From: Nanobdellota archaeon
Lineage (GTDB): Archaea; Nanobdellota; Nanobdellia; Pacearchaeales; GW2011-AR1
Reading direction: 5' to 3'
DNA length: 42,633 nucleotides
Assembly (NCBI GenBank): GCA_018816335.1
Contig: JAHIVP010000007.1
Location: forward strand, 1-42,633
In this document: positions 17,648 to 26,805 of the stretch, piece after piece
Layout of the letters: each line of letters starts with the position of its first letter
How positions within the stretch are numbered: the first letter of the stretch is position 1
Made by a program: the position numbers and the translations under genes
The notes under the pieces: model-generated
The model's input: the letters and a program-made list of their open reading frames with translations, nothing else
What the model was told of the DNA's origin: nothing
Database searches by the model: none

Positions 17648-19030
17648 ATGGGAGAAGTAGATAATTTTATAGCAGAGATTAATCCGAAATATAAGGATCC
17701 ATTAGAAGAGCATCAGTTAATTTATGATAGTCCGACTGAGGGAATGGAGCCTGTTTATTTTTGGCTGTTGGATTTTTTACAGCCATTTGGTAAAATTGAA
17801 AAAGTTGTTGATAATTTTAGTTCTACACCTGGAAGTGGGCATTTTTCTGAATTAAGTGGAAAGAAAACACAGATGCAGAATGAGATAAGTAAATTGTTGG
17901 GACAAGTTAATCTTGTTGTTAAAGGAGTTATAAATTTGATTTATGATTTGAAAGAGTATGAGATTCGTTTGAAAGAATATGATGATGCTAAATCAAGTGA
18001 TAAAAAAAGAAAAGATGCAGGAGATTTGGGGTTGAAACAAGTATGGATGGATGTTGTTGATGTTAAGAGAGGTGCTGGAAGTATTAATGGAATGAGTCAG
18101 CAGTTGAACTTTGTTACTTTGAGAGATGCTTATATGATGGCAAAATCAGAAGATGATGTTGATAAAATGGATTTGAATGATAGAGTTAAGAGAGTTTTGA
18201 AGTATAAACTTATTGAGTTTTTTGAGTGGAAGAAGAGAAGTGAACAAGAATTAAGAAAGAGATTTGAAATTGAGAAGACTTATTTGAAAAGTCAGGTTTC
18301 AACTTTGAAGTTGTATTCAAGATGGTTGAAGCCTTATATGAAAGCAGCTGCTGAACTTGAAATGAAAAATTCTGATGATGCTGCTTTAGTTACTGCTTTT
18401 TCAACTACAATTTTGGAACTTACATTATTAGTAACAGGAGATATTGATTTTGAACAGGCAATAATTGATGGAGATTTACCTGATGCTTTTGCTGGGAAAA
18501 AATTAAAACGAGAATATCATCCTGTTGTTTTAGTTGAATTTAAACATAGAGGATTTCCTCAAAGGGTTTCACAGCAGGGACAGTATGCTTTTGGTGGAAG
18601 AACAGAGGTTTCATTTAAAGCATATAGTATGAATGATGAAGAACTTGCTGCTTTAAAAACAAAATTAGATGAACAAGATATCAGTGATATATTTAAAATC
18701 AATCAAGGAGTTGCTGATGAAAGTTTAGATCAGTTGCAAGATGATATTGAATATTATTTAGGAGAAGATAGTGTTTTGAAAAAGAAAGATGAAAAAAAGA
18801 AAGAGGATAAAGGTGATGTTAATCCATTTTCTGCTTTGTGGAGTATTTTTAAGAGAGATAAAGGAGATGGTGAAAATAAAAAAGGAAAAATAAAAAAAGA
18901 TAGTTTTATTGAAAAAACAATTAGAGAGTTAGCTGAAAATATAGCTAAGAAAAATACTTTTAATGCTTTTGATGTTTATAAGAAAGGACATAGAATGCCT
19001 TCTCCTCCTGAACCTTTTTATGATAATTAA
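17648..19030 (+). CDS. Hypothetical protein
   Basis: Long ORF, start MGEVDNFIAEINPKYKDP; no recognised family. Confidence 0.75.
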   Translation: MGEVDNFIAEINPKYKDPLEEHQLIYDSPTEGMEPVYFWLLDFLQPFGKIEKVVDNFSSTPGSGHFSELSGKKTQMQNEISKLLGQVNLVVKGVINLIYDLKEYEIRLKEYDDAKSSDKKRKDAGDLGLKQVWMDVVDVKRGAGSINGMSQQLNFVTLRDAYMMAKSEDDVDKMDLNDRVKRVLKYKLIEFFEWKKRSEQELRKRFEIEKTYLKSQVSTLKLYSRWLKPYMKAAAELEMKNSDDAALVTAFSTTILELTLLVTGDIDFEQAIIDGDLPDAFAGKKLKREYHPVVLVEFKHRGFPQRVSQQGQYAFGGRTEVSFKAYSMNDEELAALKTKLDEQDISDIFKINQGVADESLDQLQDDIEYYLGEDSVLKKKDEKKKEDKGDVNPFSALWSIFKRDKGDGENKKGKIKKDSFIEKTIRELAENIAKKNTFNAFDVYKKGHRMPSPPEPFYDN

Positions 19031-19092
19031 TCTATTTAGAAAATATTAAATATATGTTTGTCTTCTATAAATTAAGTATTTTTAAGATTAAA

Positions 19093-19665
19093 ATGGGAAA
19101 ATTTGTTGAGATAAAAAAGAAAGATAAATCAGATGAAGATAGTGATAAACTCGAAGAGATAACTGAAGAGGAAGATGTAGGGCCGAGTGATTATGAAGAT
19201 GGTTTTGGAGAGTTTATGACTTCTCCTGGAATGGGAGATTTTGATATTATTAATCCTGGTTTGGAATCAGAGCCTGGAGTTATACAAGGGTTTGGAAGAG
19301 GAGAAAATATTGAAGCAAATGTAGCTGATGCTCCTTCTACTCCTGGAGTTGAAGAAGATAATCAACTTGATTATGCTCAAGGTCCTAGTTATGAACAGAG
19401 TCAGGGATTATATGAAAATGTAGATTATGAAGAAATGCAATTTGATTCTACTAAAAATAATGTTAATGATTCTGATAGAATAATTAATCCTGGGTTAGAA
19501 AGAAGACAAAATTTTCATCATGAGGAGGGGCAGAGAATGAATATTGGTCAGTTTCAAAGAAGAATGGCTGGAAATCAGGGAGGAGCTAAACCAGATAGAG
19601 ATTATAGTCATACTGGAAAAGTTGAAAAAAAGAAAAGAGGAGGAGTTCTTCCTTTTGACGAATAA
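19093..19665 (+). CDS. Acidic, probably disordered hypothetical protein
   Basis: Acidic N-terminus, repeated IINPGLE motif. Confidence 0.65.
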   Translation: MGKFVEIKKKDKSDEDSDKLEEITEEEDVGPSDYEDGFGEFMTSPGMGDFDIINPGLESEPGVIQGFGRGENIEANVADAPSTPGVEEDNQLDYAQGPSYEQSQGLYENVDYEEMQFDSTKNNVNDSDRIINPGLERRQNFHHEEGQRMNIGQFQRRMAGNQGGAKPDRDYSHTGKVEKKKRGGVLPFDE

Positions 19666-19682
19666 TATATAATTTATAGTAA

Positions 19683-19760
19683 ATATCCTCCTCCCTTGCA
19701 ATTTGCTCATGTATATAACTAATTTGTATGAGCAAATTGTTATTAATAATTCCCAATATT
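19683..19760. repeat. Dispersed hairpin family 3, copy 2
   Basis: CAATTTGCTCAT (19699-19710) / ATGAGCAAATTG (19728-19739) with conserved flanks. Confidence 0.68.
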
Positions 19761-19851
19761 GAAAAAATATCTATAAGCTGTATAAATATCTTAAAAAGTT
19801 AAGTTATAAATAATTATTTAAACTAATTTTGAGTAGTAATAATATATAAAA

Positions 19852-21603
19852 GTGGCATATGAATATTTTCATGATAAAGGTCCTAATGAACTGAAAGAAG
19901 ATAGTGGAGATTTATATATTGGATATAGAATTCCGCAAGGAGAGTTAGGAGCAACAACAAGTGTTCAGACTGCTAATCAAATTAAGGAAGTTACTAATTT
20001 ATTAAATCAGGGAATTAAAAATATTGAGATATCTACTATTTCTGCTGATGTTTTTGAGATGATTCCTAAGCAACATTTGAAAGAGATTAATAGATTAACT
20101 AAATTAACAGGAAGTGAGACTTCTCTTCATGCTCCTGTTATTGATCCTTCTGGATTTACTCAGCAAGGTTGGAATGAGTCAAATAGAGAAGTTGCTGAAA
20201 ATCAATTTTCAAATGTTATGAAAAATAGCCATGAATTAAATCCTGATGGTAATATTCCTGTTACAATTCATGCTTCTCAAATTCCTGGGACAACTCATAT
20301 GAAAGATCCTGTGACTGGTGAGATGATTGCAAGAAGTATGGTTGCTGTAAATCAAGAGACAGGGGAGTTGAGAAATTTAGAAAGGGAAAAAATACATTTT
20401 CCAGATATGCAAAATATTGAAGCAGGAGAAGAATTTACTCCTGAGAGAAGATTGAAGTCTGCAAATGCTACACATTGGGAAAATCAACTTTCTCAATTAG
20501 TTTTTTATAAAGAGAGGGCTGATGAATTATTAGATGGAAATTGGCCTTCAATTGTTGGAGAGAAAAAAGAGGATTATAATGAAAAACAAATTATATCATC
20601 TCAAAAAGTTGAAAATGCAAATGTGTATTTACATAATGCTTATCAAAATGTTAATAGTTTATTTGACCAAGCTTATAAAAATTCAGATGCAGATGGAAAA
20701 GAGAAACTGAAAAATGCTTCTGATAAATTTAAAGTATATTGGAAAAAAGCTGCTGATGAAGAAGGTAGATTAAAAAATCCTGCTTTTTTTTCTGGAGCAC
20801 TACAAGTTTTGATTGGTGAGATGCAAAATATAACACAAGAAACTCCTCCTCAAATTTACAAGCCTATTGAAGATTTTGCAACTTCTAAGGCTTCTCAGAC
20901 TTTAGGTAATGTTGCTTTTAAATCTTGGAAAGAATTTGGGAAAAATTCTCCAATTGTTAGTATTGAAAATCCTCCTTATGGTTCTGCTATTTCTACTGCT
21001 AAAGATTTAAGGAATTTGGTTGATGCAACTAGGAAACAGTTTGTAGAGAAAGCTAAAACCGAAGGTTATTCTGAGAGTGAGGCTAAGGAAGCTGCTGAGA
21101 AATTGATTGGGGCGACTTGGGATACTTCACATATTTCTATGATTAGGCAACATGGTTTTGGGAAAGATACTTTGATTGATGAAGCTAAGCATATTGCTCC
21201 TGTTGTTAAGCATGTTCATTTTAATGATAATTTTGGTGGTTCACATACTGATTTGCCTGCAGGAATGGGAACTGTTCCTATGAAAGAGATTATGGGAGAG
21301 TTGGAAAAAGGTGGGGCAAAAGGTAAAAAGGTTTTTGAAGGTGGACAGTGGTTTCAGCATTTTCAGACGTCTCCTCATCCTGTTGTTATGGAGGCTGTTG
21401 GTAGTCCTTTATATGGAATGATGGCTGCTCCTTATTGGAATCAAATTAGAGATACAATGGGAAATTATATGCTGGGTCATGGTGAAATATTACCTGATCA
21501 ACATTTTTCAACTTATGGATCTGGATTTGCAACACTTCCAAGGGAATTAGGTGGGCAAATGGGTGGTGGGCAGTCAAGATTTTCAGGAGCTCCAAATCAA
21601 TAA
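19852..21603 (+). CDS. Xylose-isomerase/endonuclease IV-like TIM-barrel protein
   Basis: ETSLHAPVIDPSG, VTIHASQIPG, SIENPPYG, ATWDTSHISM, VKHVHFNDNFGGSHTDLPAGMGTVPMKEI; GTG start. Confidence 0.7.
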   Translation: MAYEYFHDKGPNELKEDSGDLYIGYRIPQGELGATTSVQTANQIKEVTNLLNQGIKNIEISTISADVFEMIPKQHLKEINRLTKLTGSETSLHAPVIDPSGFTQQGWNESNREVAENQFSNVMKNSHELNPDGNIPVTIHASQIPGTTHMKDPVTGEMIARSMVAVNQETGELRNLEREKIHFPDMQNIEAGEEFTPERRLKSANATHWENQLSQLVFYKERADELLDGNWPSIVGEKKEDYNEKQIISSQKVENANVYLHNAYQNVNSLFDQAYKNSDADGKEKLKNASDKFKVYWKKAADEEGRLKNPAFFSGALQVLIGEMQNITQETPPQIYKPIEDFATSKASQTLGNVAFKSWKEFGKNSPIVSIENPPYGSAISTAKDLRNLVDATRKQFVEKAKTEGYSESEAKEAAEKLIGATWDTSHISMIRQHGFGKDTLIDEAKHIAPVVKHVHFNDNFGGSHTDLPAGMGTVPMKEIMGELEKGGAKGKKVFEGGQWFQHFQTSPHPVVMEAVGSPLYGMMAAPYWNQIRDTMGNYMLGHGEILPDQHFSTYGSGFATLPRELGGQMGGGQSRFSGAPNQ

Positions 21604-21654
21604 CATTTAAAAGTTATAGTTATTTATTTATAATAATAAAAAAGAAAGAGGAAT

Positions 21655-22560
21655 ATGGTAAAATTTGAAAAGATATCTAAGAAAGAGATTAGTGAAGAGT
21701 CTAAAGATGCTAAAAAGAAATCTAAAAAAAAGTTGAAGTTTCATAAGATGAAGTCACAGTTTCCGACTTTGAATTTTGAAAGTGATAGAGATATTGCAAT
21801 GGATTTTGCTACAAAAGTTTATAAGAAATTTAGTAAGATGATTAAATCAATTATTCATTTTGGTTCAACTGTTAAGCATACTTCAAATTCAACTTCTGAT
21901 ATAGATGTGATAATTATTATAGATGATGCTAGTATTGGTTGGGATGAAGAATTGATTGCGTGGTATAGAGAAGAGTTGAGAAAGATTATTCAGAATAATC
22001 CTTATAATAGAGAGTTACATATTAATACAACTAAGTTGACAGTTTGGTGGAAAGATTTATTGATGGGTGATCCTGTTGTTATTAATATTTTGAGGTATGG
22101 TGAAGAGTTGATTGATTTTGGTGGGTTTTTTACTCCTTTGAAATCTTTGTTGCAGCAAGGGATGATTCATTCTACACCTGAAGCTGTTTATACTGCTTTG
22201 AATAGAGCTCCTCAACATTTAGAGAGAAGTAGGATTGCTGAGTTGACTGCTGTTGAAGGTTTATATTGGACAATGGTTGATTCTGCGCATGCTTTGCTTA
22301 TGACTGTTAAAGAGGTTCCTCCAAGTCCAGAACATGTTCCAATAATGTTGAAAGAATTATTTGTTGATAAAGGATTGTTAAAGATGGATTATGTTACATT
22401 ATATAGAGATGTTTATGTTTTGAATAGAAAAATTATTCATGGAGAAGTTACTGATATGAAAGGTTCTGAATTAGAAGTGTTACAAGATAAAGCTAGAGAT
22501 TTTTTGAAAGTTATGACTAATTTAATAAATGAAATAATTAAAGAGAGAGAAGGGTTGTAA
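21655..22560 (+). CDS. MNT-like nucleotidyltransferase with C-terminal HEPN-like helical region
   Basis: IIHFGSTVKHTSNSTSDIDVIIIID; helical C-terminus with a possible HEPN arrangement. Confidence 0.75.
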   Translation: MVKFEKISKKEISEESKDAKKKSKKKLKFHKMKSQFPTLNFESDRDIAMDFATKVYKKFSKMIKSIIHFGSTVKHTSNSTSDIDVIIIIDDASIGWDEELIAWYREELRKIIQNNPYNRELHINTTKLTVWWKDLLMGDPVVINILRYGEELIDFGGFFTPLKSLLQQGMIHSTPEAVYTALNRAPQHLERSRIAELTAVEGLYWTMVDSAHALLMTVKEVPPSPEHVPIMLKELFVDKGLLKMDYVTLYRDVYVLNRKIIHGEVTDMKGSELEVLQDKARDFLKVMTNLINEIIKEREGL

Positions 22561-22579
22561 TTAAAATAAAAAATTATTC

Positions 22580-23173
22580 TTAAGGAGTAGCTGGTGCTGT
22601 AGGGTGTATTTGATTATGTTCATTAACAATGCTTTCTATTGTTCTTTGTTCTCCTCTTGCTAATGCTTCTGGGTAAGCTACAGCTTCAATATAGTGTTTT
22701 TGTGCAGTTCCTACTAAACTTAATGCTCTAATTGCATCTCTATTGCTATATTTGTCAGCTGCTTCAGCTTTAGCTACATCCCTTAAATCACTAATATACA
22801 TTCCTTCATAAGGTTTTAATATTTCTTTTGCTTCATCTGAAAGACTTAATCCTGAGAAGTCTACAAAATCAGCTGTTCTTGAACCATCAAATGCATCGTC
22901 AAATTTTCCACTATATAAACTAATTGCTTTTAATATTCCCTCATGGGCTAAATGACCTGCACTTAATCCTCTTCTTGCTGAACTTAGAGCGTCGTTTAAT
23001 ACTGGATCATCTGCATCATTTGAATTTTCTCCGAAATAGAATTCATCCATAGCATCTACTGCTACTCCTCTTCTTGATTGATCATTCATAGTTATTTGAG
23101 CAAGAGCACCATGTCTATATCTTTGTAATCTTGCTTTTACATTCTCAAAATCATATCCGTCATCTGCTGGCAT
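22580..23173 (-). CDS. Hypothetical protein
   Basis: 197-aa ORF, no recognised family. Confidence 0.65.
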   Translation of the reverse strand: MPADDGYDFENVKARLQRYRHGALAQITMNDQSRRGVAVDAMDEFYFGENSNDADDPVLNDALSSARRGLSAGHLAHEGILKAISLYSGKFDDAFDGSRTADFVDFSGLSLSDEAKEILKPYEGMYISDLRDVAKAEAADKYSNRDAIRALSLVGTAQKHYIEAVAYPEALARGEQRTIESIVNEHNQIHPTAPATP

Positions 23174-23239
23174 TTTTTATTAAATTATTATTAATTTTGT
23201 TACTATTACGCAGTTAATATAGTATTTAAACTTTTCGAT

Positions 23240-23812
23240 TTAGTAGTTTTCACACAATACCTCGTAGTAAGATTGAGGGTGATTACAAGCTGGACAAACA
23301 TCAGGGGCCTCTTCTCCTTGGTGAACATATCCACAGTTTCTACATTTCCATTTAACTGATTTATCTTTCTTGAAAACTGTTGAATTTTCTATGTTTTCTA
23401 GCAGTTTTCTGTATCTTTTTTCATGTTGTTCTTCTACTTCTGCTATTTCTTTGAATGATTCTGCAACATCTTTGAAACCTTCTTTTTCAGCTGTTTTTTC
23501 AAAATCTGGATAAATTGTTCCGTATTCTGCTTTTTCTCCGTCAGCTGATGCTAATAAATTCTCTACAGTTGAGCCTATTTTTCCTGCTGGATATGTGGCT
23601 GTTATTTCTAAATCATGACCTTCTAAATATTTAAAGAAAATTTTAGCATGTTCTTTTTCATTATCAGCTGTTTCTAGAAATATTGCTGCTATTTGTTCAT
23701 ATCCTTCTGCTTTTGCTGCAGATGCAAAGTATGTGTATCTGTTTCTTGCTTGGGATTCTCCTGCAAATGCTTTTAGAAGGTTTTTTTCTGTTTCACTTCC
23801 TTTTAATTCCAT
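23240..23812 (-). CDS. rbr: Rubrerythrin
   Basis: AFAGESQARNRYTYFA, ETADNEKEHAKIFF, C-terminal rubredoxin-like CRNCGYVHQG...CPACNHP. Confidence 0.95.
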   Translation of the reverse strand: MELKGSETEKNLLKAFAGESQARNRYTYFASAAKAEGYEQIAAIFLETADNEKEHAKIFFKYLEGHDLEITATYPAGKIGSTVENLLASADGEKAEYGTIYPDFEKTAEKEGFKDVAESFKEIAEVEEQHEKRYRKLLENIENSTVFKKDKSVKWKCRNCGYVHQGEEAPDVCPACNHPQSYYEVLCENY

Positions 23813-23987
23813 TATTATAATTGGGATTTTGAGTTTTTATATTTTCGGGTGTGAATTTTAGAATTTAAAGTATAATTAGAAGCATTTAAAAGGGATGTAT
23901 TTTTCCTATATATAACAGAAATTTTAACTATTTGTGATTAATTTTTAACAAATTTGTTAGAGTTTCTGAATTAAATACGGAGTAAAA

Positions 23988-24257
23988 ATGAAAGGAATAG
24001 TAAAGTTTTTCAGTCAAGAAAAGGAATTTGGATTCATAGCTGCAGATGACGGAAAAGAAGTTTTTGTTCATAAGTCAGCGCTAGATGATGGTGTAACTAT
24101 AGATAAGGATGATAAAGTTACATTTGATGTTGAAGAAGGCGATAGAGGACCAAAAGCTGTTAATGTGAAGAAAGAAGGATCAGCTGAAGCAGAAGATGAA
24201 GAAGAAGATGAAGAAGAAGCAGAAGAAGAAGAAACTGAAATGAAAGAAGCAGCTTAG
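23988..24257 (+). CDS. Cold-shock domain protein with acidic tail
   Basis: GIVKFFSQEKEFGFIAADDGKEVFVHKSAL CSD motif; Glu/Asp-rich C-terminus. Confidence 0.92.
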   Translation: MKGIVKFFSQEKEFGFIAADDGKEVFVHKSALDDGVTIDKDDKVTFDVEEGDRGPKAVNVKKEGSAEAEDEEEDEEEAEEEETEMKEAA

Positions 24258-24347
24258 TTAGATTTTTAATTTATTTTATTTTTAATTTATTGTTATTTTT
24301 CTTGGGGGGGTTTTGATAAATTTATATAGTGGAATTTTCACTTAATT

Positions 24348-24383
24348 TTATGGGATTTTACTTAATAGGATTGGGATTGAATG
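24348..24383 (+). repeat. 36-bp direct repeat, copy 1 (displaced dph5 5' end)
   Basis: TTATGGGATTTTACTTAATAGGATTGGGATTGAATG, identical to 25038-25073; TATA AAATTTATATAG upstream. Confidence 0.95.
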
Positions 24384-24432
24384 TTGTTCTGAATAACAAT
24401 TAATCTTAAAAACTTGAGATCTATTTATTATA

Positions 24433-24954
24433 ATGGAAGAAGTTTCAATGATTACTTTTGATAATCTTGAGGTTCCAAATGCAAGGGATGTTTTGGATAG
24501 GCAATGGACAGGGTGGGATATGGAGGGCGGAAGGATATTTTATGAAAACTATGCACAAACAGGAGAGTCTGTACATCAAGAAGTTGGATTAAGTGCAGGG
24601 CCTTATGCTCTTGTTGCTTTAGCAAACAGGTTTAATGTAAGAAAAACCACCTCTTATGAAGGGGAGAGTAAAAAAGATGAAGAGGGATTTGTATTTGATG
24701 GAGTTCTTTGGATTCATCCTCAGCAGCAGACAGAAGGAGAATGTGGTGGTGGAGGTAGAATTCTTTGCTGGGTTCCTGAAAATATAAATGATTTAACAAA
24801 ATTAATCAGAGGAGATTGTAAAACCTCTGGGGAATTTGAAGCAAGATTGGTAGCTATTAGGAGAAGTTATGAACAGCAAAGAATAGAAAAAGCAGAAGCG
24901 AAAGATAGAGCGTACACAGCTGGATTAAGGGAAGAGGATCTTGCCGGAAGATGA
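24433..24954 (+). CDS. Hypothetical protein on the dph5-associated insertion
   Basis: 173-aa ORF, no recognised family; lies between the 36-bp repeats. Confidence 0.65.
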   Translation: MEEVSMITFDNLEVPNARDVLDRQWTGWDMEGGRIFYENYAQTGESVHQEVGLSAGPYALVALANRFNVRKTTSYEGESKKDEEGFVFDGVLWIHPQQQTEGECGGGGRILCWVPENINDLTKLIRGDCKTSGEFEARLVAIRRSYEQQRIEKAEAKDRAYTAGLREEDLAGR

Positions 24955-25037
24955 AATGCTAGACATGGCTCACCATTATAGTTTTATTTAATATCTTAGA
25001 ATTCTAAAGATTTATTAATTAACTTTTTTCTATATAA

Positions 25038-25073
25038 TTATGGGATTTTACTTAATAGGATTGGGATTGAATG
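25038..25073 (+). repeat. 36-bp direct repeat, copy 2 (start of intact dph5)
   Basis: Same 36 nt as 24348-24383. Confidence 0.95.
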
Positions 25074-25735
25074 AGAAATCAGTTAGTCTGGAAGCTCTTG
25101 AAATAATTAAAAAATGTTCTAAAGTTTACTTGGAAAGTTATACAATTGAATTTCCTTATGAGATTCCTGAGTTGGAGAAAGTTTTAGGAAGAGAAGTTGA
25201 TTTGTTGGATAGAGATAAAGTAGAGGGAGAGGATTTTGTTTTAGATGGTAAATCTGAGGATATTTGTTTGCTTGTTTATGGAAGTCCAATGATGGCTACA
25301 ACTCATGTTTCTTTGTTAGAGAGATGTAAGAAAGAAAAGATAAAATATAATATTGTTCAGAATGCTTCTATATTTGATGCTGTTGCTGAGACAGGACTTC
25401 ATGCTTACAAATTTGGGAAGACAGCGAGTTTGATTAAGTCTGATGAGAAAGTTGAGAGCATTGAAAAAATAATTAAAGATAATTTAGGGATTGGAGCTCA
25501 TAGTTTAATTTTGGTTGATATTGGTTTGAGCTTTGGAGAGGCGGTGGGGGAGTTGAAGAAGTATCATACTGGAAAGATTGTTGTTTGTTCTAAGATGGGG
25601 ACTGATGAGCAGAAGATTGTTTATGGGGATGTTGATGGGTTGAAGAATGAAGATATTAAGGCGCCGTTCTGCTTTATAATTCCTAGTGGGGATTTACATT
25701 TTGGGGAGGCGGGGTTTCTTAAGACTCTAAACTAG
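25040..25735 (+). CDS. dph5: Diphthine synthase
   Basis: GFYLIGLGLNEKSVSLEALE, YGSPMMATTHVSLL, VQNASIFDAVAETGLHAYKFGKTAS. Confidence 0.93.
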   Translation: MGFYLIGLGLNEKSVSLEALEIIKKCSKVYLESYTIEFPYEIPELEKVLGREVDLLDRDKVEGEDFVLDGKSEDICLLVYGSPMMATTHVSLLERCKKEKIKYNIVQNASIFDAVAETGLHAYKFGKTASLIKSDEKVESIEKIIKDNLGIGAHSLILVDIGLSFGEAVGELKKYHTGKIVVCSKMGTDEQKIVYGDVDGLKNEDIKAPFCFIIPSGDLHFGEAGFLKTLN

Positions 25736-26087
25736 ATTCTACATGTTGAATTATATCTAATAAAGTTTCTGGAGAACCAGGCCTATTCTTACTAACTGTA
25801 AAATCAACATTCTCTCTACCTGATTCAGGAAGTGGCCATGCGCTATAAACAATAACTTTTCCTTTTGGATTTTTTCTTTTAAAATATTCTGCTAATTCCA
25901 AACCATCTCCTTTAGATGCCTCCACAGCTAAATCTGTTATTAAAATATTGATATTTGGGTCTGTGTTTATCATGCCTCTTGCATCATTGACAAAACCGGT
26001 GGTTGCTATAGAGTATATTCTAGATAAACATCTCTTCATGTACTTAAGGATCCTAGGGTCATTTTCTACTAATAATATTTTTGCCAT
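25719..26087 (-). CDS. Response-regulator receiver-domain protein
   Basis: KILLVENDPRILK, NILITDLAVE, KGKVIVYSAW. Confidence 0.75.
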   Translation of the reverse strand: MAKILLVENDPRILKYMKRCLSRIYSIATTGFVNDARGMINTDPNINILITDLAVEASKGDGLELAEYFKRKNPKGKVIVYSAWPLPESGRENVDFTVSKNRPGSPETLLDIIQHVESSLES

Positions 26088-26170
26088 AATTCCCCATAAA
26101 CTATTAATTTATAAATTTAATCAAAAAGAGAAAGATTTATATAGTAATATCAATTGATATTATTAATAAA

Positions 26171-26479
26171 ATGAAAACCAAAACTGTTAAAGATAAAAAT
26201 TATTTTGAGTCTAATGAAATAGCGAGAAGTCCGACTTTGCAGACTGTGCTGATGGTTGAAAAATTTATTGATGATAATTCTGGAGAATATAAGAAAACTG
26301 AACTGTTTAATAAACTACCAAAGAAAGTAATGTGGCAGACTTTTCAGGTTATTATGGAATATCTTGAAAGCATAAATAAAATTGCTTATGATAATGAAGG
26401 TTATGTTGTTTATATTTGGAGCCCTGAACTTTATGAGAAATATAAAGATAGAAAAGATTTAGAATGGAATCCAGAATAA
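26171..26479 (+). CDS. Winged-helix-like protein, putative antitoxin
   Basis: 102 aa; overlaps the downstream toxin-like gene by 16 nt. Confidence 0.6.
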   Translation: MKTKTVKDKNYFESNEIARSPTLQTVLMVEKFIDDNSGEYKKTELFNKLPKKVMWQTFQVIMEYLESINKIAYDNEGYVVYIWSPELYEKYKDRKDLEWNPE

Positions 26480-26784
26480 TATTTGTTGACGAAAAATTGA
26501 AACAAGCATTTGCAGAACTTTCAGATAGAAATAAAAGACTTCATAAAGAAATTGAAAAGGCACTAAACAAAATCAAATTCAATATTTTTTGTGGCAGAAA
26601 TATTAAAAAGAACTTAATTCCTAAAATATTAAAACAAAAATATGATGTTGATAATTTATGGGTTTATAATCTTAGTAAAGATTGGAGACTTCTTTATTCA
26701 GTTGCAGATAATGAAATAGAAGTTTTAGCAGTGGTTTTGGATTGGATGGATCATAAAGATTATGATAGGTTGTTTGGGTTTTAG
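26464..26784 (+). CDS. RelE/YoeB-like toxin
   Basis: LWVYNLSKDWRLLYSVADNEIEVLAVVLDWMDHKDYDRLFGF. Confidence 0.7.
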   Translation: MESRIIFVDEKLKQAFAELSDRNKRLHKEIEKALNKIKFNIFCGRNIKKNLIPKILKQKYDVDNLWVYNLSKDWRLLYSVADNEIEVLAVVLDWMDHKDYDRLFGF

Positions 26785-26805
26785 TGAGGAAGAATTTCTT
26801 GAGAA

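Noticed and set aside
24181-24256. GAAGAAGATGAAGAAGAAG tract in the cold-shock gene as a microsatellite of interest
   Set aside because: Encodes an acidic tail of a kind common in low-complexity protein ends; no independent signal.
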